Of a stretch of 6,586 nt of DNA, positions 1 through 6,586 are shown in pieces (position 1 is the first letter of the stretch; each line of letters starts with the position of its first letter). The stretch is from NCBI GenBank assembly GCA_943328715.2, contig CALQBB020000049.1, positions 1 through 6,586 on the forward strand, given 5' to 3'. The position numbers and the translations under genes are program-made. The notes under the pieces were generated by a model. It was not told where the DNA came from. It did not search any database and saw only the letters and a program-made list of their open reading frames with translations. This DNA is from Polynucleobacter meluiroseus. GTDB lineage: Bacteria > Bacteroidota > Bacteroidia > Flavobacteriales_D > Crocinitomicaceae.

Positions 1-1599
1 ATCCACAAAGGAAGAACAGATTTGGATGAAATGAAAGCTTATTATGCGAATCATCCGAAGGATATTCCATTCGATCAAGCATTCAAAAATGCCGATGTGT
101 TCTTAGGATTGTCAAAAGCTGGACTCGTTTCCAAAGACATGATTGCGAGCATGGCGAAAGATCCAATCGTATTTGCTTTAGCGAATCCAGAACCAGAAAT
201 TTCTTACAAAGAAGCAACTTCTGTCCGTAAGGATATCATCATGGCAACTGGACGTTCAGACCATCCGAACCAGGTGAATAACGTATTGGGATTCCCGTAC
301 ATTTTCCGTGGAGCATTGGATGTTCGTGCGAAAAGCATCAACGAAGAAATGAAATTAGCTGCTGTGAAAGCGATTGCATCTCTTGCGAAGGAAACCATTC
401 CGGAGGAAGTGATCGAAGCGTACGGTGGAAAAAATATTTCCTTTGGACGTGAGCAAATCATTCCAAAACCATTGGATCCACGTTTGATTTACTACGTAGC
501 GCCTGCTGTTGCTCGTGCTGCTATGGAATCAGGTGTGGCTCAATTTCCAATTGAAAACTGGGAGGACTACGAAAATCAACTGAAAAGTCGCTTGGGCTTA
601 GACAACAAACTCGTGCGTAACATCACGACCAAAGCTCAAGGAAATCCAAAAACAGTCGTATTTCCAGAAGGTGACAACATTAAAATCCTTAAAGCAGCAC
701 AACAAGCTTACGAAGACGGAGTTGCTTTCCCAATTTTACTCGGACGCAAACAAAAGATTCTCGATTTGATGAACGAATACGGCATCGAAATGCCTGAGGT
801 TCAAATCATCGACTGTAAATCCGACGAAGAAGAAAAACGCAGAATTGCCTACGGATCAGAGTTCCACGAAAAGCGCAAACGCAAAGGAATGACGGAATTT
901 GAGTCCATTTCCTTGATGCGCGAACGCAATTACTTCGGAGCCATGATGGTCGACCAAGGTGATGCAGATGCGATGATTACGGGAATTACACGCAGCTACC
1001 GCTCGTCTGTTCGTCCTGCAATCCGCACAATTGGCATGCAAAAAGATGTTAACGTTGTTTCCGGAATGTACATTCTCAATACGAAAAGAGGACCACTTTT
1101 CTTGGCGGATACCACTGTAAACTTGAATCCAACCGCAGAGCAAATTGCCGAAATTACCGTTCACGTGGCCAAGATGATTCGTCGTTTGAAAATGACTCCG
1201 CGCATCGCGTTATTGAGCTATTCGAATTTCGGTTCTTCACCAGGACCTGATCCAGAAAAAATGGCGAAGGCAGCTGAAATATTGCACGAAACTCATCCAA
1301 ATTTGATTGTTGATGGGGAAATGCAAGCGAATTTTGCCTTGAACGGAGAATTAATGAATGAGAAATTCCCTTTCTCTACCCTTGCTGGTAAAGAAGTGAA
1401 CACCTTGATTTTCCCGAACCTTTCTGCTGGAAATATCGCTTACAAGTTGTTGCAACAAATGAACGAAGTGGATGCGATTGGTCCGATCTTAATTGGACTG
1501 AGAAAATCTGTTCACGTGCTTCAATTAGGTGCATCGGTTCGAGAAATTAATAACATGATTAAAATTGCGGTGATTGACGCACAAAATAACGAGAAATGA
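1..1599 (+). CDS. maeB: NADP-dependent malic enzyme with C-terminal phosphotransacetylase-like domain (MaeB type), 5' end missing
   Basis: This is the C-terminal 532 residues of a cytoplasmic hybrid malic enzyme, which decarboxylates L-malate to pyruvate and makes NAD(P)H. The reading frame is open from base 1, so the start lies upstream; hybrid enzymes are usually about 750-760 residues, so roughly 225 are missing, including the catalytic Tyr and Lys of the malic module. Visible parts of that module are the end of the dinucleotide-binding domain (DVFLGLS at 32-38, ALANPEPE at 59-66) and the substrate-side block GRSDHPNQVNNVLGF (84-98) with FRGALDVRA (102-110). From about residue 216 (TVVFPEGD) to the end is a phosphotransacetylase fold, with GDADAMITG (320-328), FLADTTVNLNP (367-377), DGEMQANFAL (438-447) and FPNLSAGNIAYKLLQ (471-485). 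Its active-site DLSRG motif is replaced by VLQLG (506-510), so this domain is probably non-catalytic; in studied MaeB proteins it is regulatory, responding to acetyl-CoA. NADP preference is assumed from the family; the deciding residues are not in the window. The stop overlaps the ruvA start. Confidence 0.95.
   Translation: MHKGRTDLDEMKAYYANHPKDIPFDQAFKNADVFLGLSKAGLVSKDMIASMAKDPIVFALANPEPEISYKEATSVRKDIIMATGRSDHPNQVNNVLGFPYIFRGALDVRAKSINEEMKLAAVKAIASLAKETIPEEVIEAYGGKNISFGREQIIPKPLDPRLIYYVAPAVARAAMESGVAQFPIENWEDYENQLKSRLGLDNKLVRNITTKAQGNPKTVVFPEGDNIKILKAAQQAYEDGVAFPILLGRKQKILDLMNEYGIEMPEVQIIDCKSDEEEKRRIAYGSEFHEKRKRKGMTEFESISLMRERNYFGAMMVDQGDADAMITGITRSYRSSVRPAIRTIGMQKDVNVVSGMYILNTKRGPLFLADTTVNLNPTAEQIAEITVHVAKMIRRLKMTPRIALLSYSNFGSSPGPDPEKMAKAAEILHETHPNLIVDGEMQANFALNGELMNEKFPFSTLAGKEVNTLIFPNLSAGNIAYKLLQQMNEVDAIGPILIGLRKSVHVLQLGASVREINNMIKIAVIDAQNNEK
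1596..1599 (+). other. ATGA stop-start overlap of maeB and ruvA
   Basis: The TGA stop of maeB (1597-1599) shares bases with the ATG start of ruvA (1596-1598). Such 4-base overlaps usually mean that the two genes share a message and that the ribosome ending one reading frame can begin the next. The ruvA start is well fixed, because the protein then begins MIGRLNG, matching the usual RuvA N-terminus. The bases just upstream (1588-1595, aacgagaa) are purine-rich but not a good Shine-Dalgarno match, as is common in Bacteroidota. Confidence 0.85.
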
Positions 1600-2171
1600 T
1601 CGGCAGACTGAACGGACGTTTAATTGAGAAAAATCCAACAGACCTACTCATCGAGTGTGGTGGAGTTGGCTATGAAGTGAAAATTTCACTCAATACTTTT
1701 TCTCAATTAGGAAGCGATGAAGCCGTGCAGGTTTTTACCAAGTTAATCGTTCGCGAAGATGCGCATATCCTCTATGGATTTGCCAATAAAGAAGAACGTG
1801 AAATGTTTAATCACTTGGTGAGTGTTTCGGGAATTGGACCAAATACTGCCATGATTATGCTTTCCTCCCTCGTTCCAGATGAAATTGCACAAGCAATCTT
1901 GACTGAAGACGTTGCTACCATTCAGAAAATCAAAGGAATCGGGACAAAAACCGCTCAACGAGTGATCATCGATTTGAAAAGTAAAGTGTCCAAAATGGAA
2001 CTTTCTTCAGAAAATATTTTCACTTCAAACAATAGAAATCGTTTTGATGCGTTAAATGCATTGGTATCCCTCGGGTTTGACAAGAAATCCGCGGAGAAAG
2101 TATTGGATAAAATCGATACAGGTAACCAAAGCGTGGAAGAACTCATTAAAGACGCATTAAGGAATTTATAA
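1596..2171 (+). CDS. ruvA: Holliday junction branch migration protein RuvA
   Basis: RuvA binds four-way DNA junctions as a tetramer and loads the RuvB helicase, which drives branch migration before RuvC cuts; this serves recombinational repair in the cytoplasm. The gene is complete at 191 residues, close to the 203 of E. coli RuvA. Domain I (about 1-63) is the OB fold, with MIGRL at the start, the CGGVGYEV strand (21-28) and the acidic pin residues E54 and D55 in VREDAHILYGF. Domain II carries two helix-hairpin-helix DNA-binding motifs: GIG at 79-81 (within LVSVSGIGPNTA) and GIG at 114-116 (within KIKGIGTKTAQRV). A polar linker (about 131-148) leads to domain III (149-191, ALNALVSLGF... EELIKDALRNL), the mobile RuvB-contacting domain. 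No key element is missing. RuvB and RuvC are not in the window; in this phylum they usually sit elsewhere. The gene is tightly packed between maeB (overlap of 4 bases) and sprA (gap of 10 bases), so it is probably transcribed with both. Confidence 0.97.
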   Translation: MIGRLNGRLIEKNPTDLLIECGGVGYEVKISLNTFSQLGSDEAVQVFTKLIVREDAHILYGFANKEEREMFNHLVSVSGIGPNTAMIMLSSLVPDEIAQAILTEDVATIQKIKGIGTKTAQRVIIDLKSKVSKMELSSENIFTSNNRNRFDALNALVSLGFDKKSAEKVLDKIDTGNQSVEELIKDALRNL

Positions 2172-2193
2172 CAGAATAAACGTGCAGACATTG
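2172..2193 (+). promoter_or_regulatory. sprA translation start region with non-ATG start
   Basis: The sprA frame has an in-frame stop at 2158-2160 and no ATG until 2317, which lies beyond the signal peptide. The usable start codons are therefore GTG at 2182 and TTG at 2191. GTG is preferred: it is the stronger codon, it follows the ruvA stop by 10 bases, and the stretch before it (cagaataaac) is A-rich as at many Bacteroidota starts. No Shine-Dalgarno sequence and no TAnnTTTG-type promoter element is visible here. Confidence 0.6.
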
Positions 2194-2277
2194 ATACGAT
2201 ACCGTACTGGGAAAACAATTCATAAAGCAATTTGCGTTGCTTTATTTGTCCTCTTGTATGCTGGAAACGTTCATGCA
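2182..2277 (+). other. SprA Sec signal peptide, cleavage predicted after residue 32
   Basis: From the GTG start the protein has a basic N-region (R6, R8, K11, K15), a hydrophobic core (AICVALFVLLYAG, 16-28) and an A-x-A-like site VHA before Q33, so signal peptidase I should cut between A32 and Q33. This fits a protein exported to the periplasm and inserted in the outer membrane. C18 lies in the core, but there is no lipobox around it. If TTG at 2191 were the true start, the peptide would be 29 residues with the same core and site. Confidence 0.85.
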
Positions 2278-5200
2278 CAAAACGGTTTTAACCTTCCTTT
2301 CCCGATTTATAATCCAATGAATCCCTATCAAAACTTACCACAAAGTTTTGACTTGGGTGATCCGACATCCATGCAACAATCCATCGTATTTGATCCGGAA
2401 ACAGGTCAATACGTATTCAAAGAAACCTTAGGGAAAAGCGGATTGTACTACCGGAATCCTTCCAAAATGAGCCTAGAAGATTACCTAGACTACAACGAGA
2501 AGAAGTCGCTAAAAATGGATTGGCAAGAAATCATCGAAGAACAAACGGCAGAAAATCGCGCCTTCGAATTACCGATAAAAATTGGAAGCAAAGCATTCTC
2601 CAGCATTTTCGGTTCCGATGAAATTAAGATTATTCCTGGTGGAAATTTGGAGCTATCGCTTGGAGTTAACCATTCACGTGTAGATAATCCACTTTTACCA
2701 CAAAGACAACGCAACATTACGCGTTTCGACTTCAATCAGAACATCAACATGGACATCACTGGTCAGATTGGGACCAAGATGAAGTTGAACATGAAGTACA
2801 ACACCGCTGCGAATTTTGACTTCGAAAACATTTCAAAAATCGAACATACCGGTAAAGAGGATGAAATCATTCAGAAAATTGCACTTGGAAATGTCGCATT
2901 AGAACTTCCGACTTCCCTCATTCAAGGTTCACAAACCTTGTTTGGTGTGAAGACGCAATTGAAATTTGGACGCTCAACGTTTGATTTAATCGCCGCTGCA
3001 TCAAAAGGGAAAAAAACGGAAATCAATGTTTCCGGAAAAGCTCAAATCCAGAAATTTGAAATTACAGCAGATAACTACGAGGCCAATAGACACTATTTCT
3101 TAAACCTGTACCACCAACAGCATTACGATACGGCGATGTCCACCCTACCCGTAGTGAATTCAACGATGTTCATCACCCGCATCGAAGTTTGGGTAACAAA
3201 CCGCACCAGTAACACCGAAAACACGCGAAACATTGTCGCCTTCTCGGATTTAGGAGAAGCTTTACCGAGCAATTGCCAAGGAAATCCAGGTTCTTATGCT
3301 GGGACAGAAATTCCGGATAACCAAGGAAACGGACTTTATGACTGGGCCGCAAATCAACCGATGGTTCGTGGTTTTGTTAATTCGACAACAGCCCTTTCCA
3401 CACAGGTAAACGCTCCTGGTCCCTTTCTTCAAGCTGTCGACTACGAAAAAGTAGAAAATGCACGAAAATTAACCGAAGCAGAATTTACCTACAATGCCCT
3501 ACTCGGATACATTTCCTTGAACAACGCGTTAAACAATGATGAGGTTTTAGCAGTATCCTACGAATACACCTACCGTGGAGACACCTACCAAGTAGGAGAA
3601 TTTTCGACGGATGGTGCAAGCGGACAACAAGCGCTTATCTTGAAATTAATTAAACCGACCATCACCAACCCGAAAAACAAAATTTGGGACTTGATGATGA
3701 AAAACGTTTACTCGATTGGCGCATACCAAGTAGATCAACTTGGATTTAAAATCGACGTATTATACAACAACCAAGAGACTTCGCTTTTACAACCGTTTAT
3801 GCCTTTCCCTGGTGTGGACAAAAAGCAGATCGTTACCTTGTTGGACATGGATAAAATCAATCAAAACAACCAACCTTTTTCAGATGGTGTATTTGACTTT
3901 GCTCCATTCAATGTTGTCGGAAATAAAATTGACAACGGAGGAACCATCAACAAGAAGAACGGACGCATTTTCTTCAGTACTGTTGAGCCTTTCGGAAAAA
4001 CATTAGCAAAGAAATTAACTGATTCCGGCGTTCCTCAAGTCAACGTAAACAAAATAGCATACACGGAATTGTACGACTCAACAAAAACAGCTGCACAACA
4101 AATTCCAAGTAAAAACCGCTTTGTGTTCAAAGGGGAATTCCAATCGTCGATTAGTTCTGAAATTCCACTCAATCAAATGAATATTCCGCAAGGAGCTGTT
4201 GTCGTAACCGCTGGTGGAATTCGCTTAATTGAAGGTACTGATTACACCGTTGACTATGCATTTAGCCGTGTTAAAATCTTGAATACTGGAATTCTAGAAT
4301 CCAATACCCCGATTAAAATCACCATTGAAAGTAATTCCGTCTTTGGATTCCAAGCGCGTTCCATGATGGGTGGACACTACCAATATCGATTTAGCGAAAA
4401 TTTCAAATTTGGTGCAACAGCGATTCGTATGATGGAACGACCGGTAACAAACAAGGTAGACTTCGGCAACGAGCCTTTTAAAAATACCATTCTTGGCGCT
4501 GATTTCTCCCTACGAACGAATGTTCCACTCTTGACAAAATTAGTGGACTTACTACCAGTGATTTCAACGAATCAAATGTCCACGCTTTCCTTGACAGGTG
4601 AATATGCACACTTAATCCCAGGTCAACCAAAAGCCATCAATAAAGAAGGGACTTCGTACATTGATGACTTTGAGGCGAGTCAAAGCGCCATCGATTTACG
4701 CCAATTCTCTGCATGGAAAATGGCTTCTATTCCACAAGGACAACCAGATTTATTTCCAGAAGCAAGTTCGAAAAACGTTTCAGCTGGATTCAAACGTGCA
4801 AAAGCGGTTTGGTATACGATCGATCCTGTTTTCTACCAAAGCAATTCCTTGACTCCTGACCACATCAAACAAAATCCAGCGATGCTCACGGACAGCCGTA
4901 TGCGTTTGGTGAACCAAGTAGACATTTTCCCGAACTTGCAACAGCAATACGGTTCCATTCAAAATATTCCTTTACTCGAGTTGGCGTATTATCCGTCCGA
5001 AAGAGGAATGTACAATTACGACACAACGAATACTGTTGATTCCATCGGACGATTCATCAATCCAGAAAACCGTTGGGGTGGAATCATGCGTGGTTTAACT
5101 ACAAATGACTTTGAAGTAGCGAACATTGAATTCATTCAATTCTGGGTACTAGATCCATTCAATGAAGACGCAGAAAACGAAAACCCAAATACCTTCCATA

Positions 5201-6586
5201 CCGGTGGTGACTTGTACTTTAACCTTGGAAACATTTCGGAGGATGTCCTACCAGATTCACGTAAAAGTTTTGAGAATGGACTCCCAGCATCAACGGCCGC
5301 TCCATTAACTGATAATATGGATACAACGGCTTGGTCGCGAATCTCAACGCAACAAATCGTGGTGAATGCCTTTGACAATGATCCTGCCGCTCGTATAAAT
5401 CAGGATGTTGGAATAGACGGATGGAAAAATAACCTCGAACAAAATTCGTATCAGTCATACGTAAATTGGGTTCAAAACAATACAACGCTCAATGCAGCTA
5501 CAAAAGCGCGCATGATTGCGGATCCATCCAATGATGATTACACGTACTACCTCGACGATAATTACGATAACGAACAACTGAACATTCTAAAACGCTACAA
5601 GCGTTACAACGGTATGGAAGGAAACTCGCCTACCACTGAAATGTCAGACACGACGAATCAAGCTGGATATCCAACTCAAGCGAGCAATCAACCGGACAAC
5701 GAGGACATCAACCAAGACAACAACTTGGCGGAAAGTGAAAGTTATTTCCAATACCGTGTCAGTATGAGACCAAACGATTTACAACAAGTTGGGTCAAATT
5801 ACATCACCAATAAACAAGTTTACCAAAGCGGAACAAAAACGGAAACATGGTACCAATTCAAAGTGCCAGTGAAAGATTTTGAAAAACGCGTAAATGGCAT
5901 TCAAGATTTCCGTTCCATTCGTTTCATGCGTATGTACCTGAAAAACTTCGATGAAGAGGTGATTTTGCGCTTCGCGCGTCTCGAATTAATTCGTGGAGAA
6001 TGGAGAAGATATACGCAAGATTTGACACAGCCGGGCTTAAGTGTTCAAACGGATCCAAACTTAACAACCTTTAATATCGCGGCATTGAACATCGAAGAAA
6101 ATGGTCAACGTCAACCAATCAATTATGTCATTCCTCCTGGAATTACACGTGAAATTGATCCATCACAAGTGTACCAACGCCAAATGAACGAGCAATCGTT
6201 AGTTTTGGAGGTTTGTAACTTACAAGATGGAGACGCTCGTGCTGCCTACCGCAACGTGCAGTTCGATGTGCGTACCTACAAAAAAATGAAGATGTTTGTC
6301 CATGCGGAATCAGTGGTGCAAAATCAATTGAAGGATAACGAATTAACTGTGTTTGTCCGACTTGGAACGGATTACGTAGAAAACTACTACGAATACGAAC
6401 TTCCTATGAAGGTCACTGATTGGGGAACAACGAATCCAGAATCCATTTGGCCTGAAGCGAATAACATCGAAATTGTTTTCGACGATTTACTCAACCTGAA
6501 AACAGAACGAAACAAAAAAATAGAACAAGGAGCACCCGGTGTTTCCTACATCAACGAATATGAAATCGTCGATCCTCAAAATCCAC
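2182..6586 (+). CDS. sprA: SprA, outer-membrane translocon of the type IX secretion system and gliding motility protein, 3' end missing
   Basis: SprA is the translocon through which T9SS cargo crosses the outer membrane; the family structure is a single-chain 36-strand beta barrel that works with PorV and a plug protein. It is needed for secretion of adhesins such as SprB and hence for gliding where that occurs. The window holds 1468 uninterrupted codons; F. johnsoniae SprA has about 2400 residues, so the C-terminal 900 or so are off the edge. After a signal peptide (1-32), family blocks appear in the expected order: VFDPETGQYVF (69-79), GNVALELPTSLIQGSQ with FGVKTQLKFGR (236-264), ITRIEVWVTNR to DLGE (331-359), EKVENARKLTEAE to YTYRGDTYQVGEF (422-474), WDLMMKNVYSIG (502-513), GRIFF and EPFG (594-605), QGAVVVTAGG with EGTDYTVDY (670-692), YIDDFEAS (826-833), RWGGIMRGL (964-972), GGDLYFNLGNISEDVL (1008-1023), NGMEGNSP (1143-1150), PDNEDINQDNNL (1171-1182), RFMRMYLKNF to GEWRRY (1247-1277) and DYVENYYEYE (1397-1406). 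The mature part has only two cysteines (365 and 1345). A tight gap to ruvA suggests cotranscription. Identification rests on recognising these blocks by eye. Confidence 0.95.
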   Translation, partial: MQTLIRYRTGKTIHKAICVALFVLLYAGNVHAQNGFNLPFPIYNPMNPYQNLPQSFDLGDPTSMQQSIVFDPETGQYVFKETLGKSGLYYRNPSKMSLEDYLDYNEKKSLKMDWQEIIEEQTAENRAFELPIKIGSKAFSSIFGSDEIKIIPGGNLELSLGVNHSRVDNPLLPQRQRNITRFDFNQNINMDITGQIGTKMKLNMKYNTAANFDFENISKIEHTGKEDEIIQKIALGNVALELPTSLIQGSQTLFGVKTQLKFGRSTFDLIAAASKGKKTEINVSGKAQIQKFEITADNYEANRHYFLNLYHQQHYDTAMSTLPVVNSTMFITRIEVWVTNRTSNTENTRNIVAFSDLGEALPSNCQGNPGSYAGTEIPDNQGNGLYDWAANQPMVRGFVNSTTALSTQVNAPGPFLQAVDYEKVENARKLTEAEFTYNALLGYISLNNALNNDEVLAVSYEYTYRGDTYQVGEFSTDGASGQQALILKLIKPTITNPKNKIWDLMMKNVYSIGAYQVDQLGFKIDVLYNNQETSLLQPFMPFPGVDKKQIVTLLDMDKINQNNQPFSDGVFDFAPFNVVGNKIDNGGTINKKNGRIFFSTVEPFGKTLAKKLTDSGVPQVNVNKIAYTELYDSTKTAAQQIPSKNRFVFKGEFQSSISSEIPLNQMNIPQGAVVVTAGGIRLIEGTDYTVDYAFSRVKILNTGILESNTPIKITIESNSVFGFQARSMMGGHYQYRFSENFKFGATAIRMMERPVTNKVDFGNEPFKNTILGADFSLRTNVPLLTKLVDLLPVISTNQMSTLSLTGEYAHLIPGQPKAINKEGTSYIDDFEASQSAIDLRQFSAWKMASIPQGQPDLFPEASSKNVSAGFKRAKAVWYTIDPVFYQSNSLTPDHIKQNPAMLTDSRMRLVNQVDIFPNLQQQYGSIQNIPLLELAYYPSERGMYNYDTTNTVDSIGRFINPENRWGGIMRGLTTNDFEVANIEFIQFWVLDPFNEDAENENPNTFHTGGDLYFNLGNISEDVLPDSRKSFENGLPASTAAPLTDNMDTTAWSRISTQQIVVNAFDNDPAARINQDVGIDGWKNNLEQNSYQSYVNWVQNNTTLNAATKARMIADPSNDDYTYYLDDNYDNEQLNILKRYKRYNGMEGNSPTTEMSDTTNQAGYPTQASNQPDNEDINQDNNLAESESYFQYRVSMRPNDLQQVGSNYITNKQVYQSGTKTETWYQFKVPVKDFEKRVNGIQDFRSIRFMRMYLKNFDEEVILRFARLELIRGEWRRYTQDLTQPGLSVQTDPNLTTFNIAALNIEENGQRQPINYVIPPGITREIDPSQVYQRQMNEQSLVLEVCNLQDGDARAAYRNVQFDVRTYKKMKMFVHAESVVQNQLKDNELTVFVRLGTDYVENYYEYELPMKVTDWGTTNPESIWPEANNIEIVFDDLLNLKTERNKKIEQGAPGVSYINEYEIVDPQNP
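2222..2245 (+). repeat. Perfect 9-bp inverted repeat with 6-base loop inside the sprA signal-peptide codons
   Basis: ataaagcaa (2222-2230) is followed by the loop tttgcg and its exact reverse complement ttgctttat (2237-2245). In RNA this gives a 9-bp stem with only two G-C pairs, so it is weak. It begins 40 bases after the sprA GTG and 51 bases after the ruvA stop. It is followed by ttgtcc, which is not a proper T tract, so I do not call it a terminator. It may be chance or may affect early translation or readthrough into sprA. Confidence 0.6.

Noticed and set aside
204..1164. Reverse-strand open frames at 204-461 and 856-1164 opposite maeB
   Set aside because: They lie wholly antisense to a well-supported gene, resemble no family I know, and are low-complexity shadows of its codon use.
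2224..2240. Lipoprotein signal in SprA at C18
   Set aside because: The residues before C18 (H-K-A-I) do not form a lipobox, and a clear signal peptidase I site follows at A32-Q33.
2222..2252. Rho-independent terminator after ruvA
   Set aside because: The stem has only two G-C pairs, no run of T follows it, and it lies inside the sprA coding region.
1743..2735. Reverse-strand open frames at 1743-1958, 1955-2278 and 2490-2735
   Set aside because: They lie opposite ruvA and the start of sprA. The translations have no recognisable motif, and the + strand genes explain the conservation.
3740..5485. Small frames at 3740-4006 (+), 4661-4852 (+), 4780-4962 (-), 5136-5378 (-) and 5219-5485 (-)
   Set aside because: All fall inside sprA in other frames. 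The sprA frame is open throughout and shows family blocks across each of these spans, so there is no frameshift to explain them.
1..6586. Mobile element, CRISPR array, phage gene or novel defence system
   Set aside because: The three genes fill the window almost without gaps, are all core Bacteroidota genes, and I saw no direct-repeat arrays, transposase motifs or abrupt composition shifts.

Overview
The window is an ordinary stretch of core chromosome from a member of the Bacteroidota, most likely a flavobacterium-like lineage. The strongest evidence is sprA, the gene for the giant outer-membrane translocon of the type IX secretion system (T9SS), which is confined to that phylum. Moderate G+C (about 40% in sampled lines), A-rich start regions without a clear Shine-Dalgarno sequence, and the gene order maeB-ruvA-sprA all fit. 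I cannot name a genus.

Three genes lie head to tail on the + strand and fill nearly the whole window. Bases 1-1599 are the C-terminal two thirds of a hybrid malic enzyme (MaeB: the end of the malic module plus a phosphotransacetylase-like domain). Bases 1596-2171 are ruvA, complete, whose ATG overlaps the maeB stop in an ATGA. After a 10-base gap, sprA starts at 2182, most likely on a GTG codon, encodes a signal peptide, and runs off the right edge after 1468 codons, about 60% of the usual length. There is no gene-free stretch over 10 bases, no tRNA or rRNA, no CRISPR array and no mobile element.

The spacing suggests one transcription unit joining central carbon metabolism (malate to pyruvate), DNA recombination and repair (Holliday-junction recognition) and protein secretion or gliding. 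The three products have no evident shared pathway, so the linkage looks like conserved gene order rather than a functional module.

I found no undescribed system. The points most worth a second look are the loss of the catalytic Ser-Arg pair in the phosphotransacetylase-like domain of MaeB, the non-ATG start of sprA, and a perfect 9-bp inverted repeat within the sprA signal-peptide codons.
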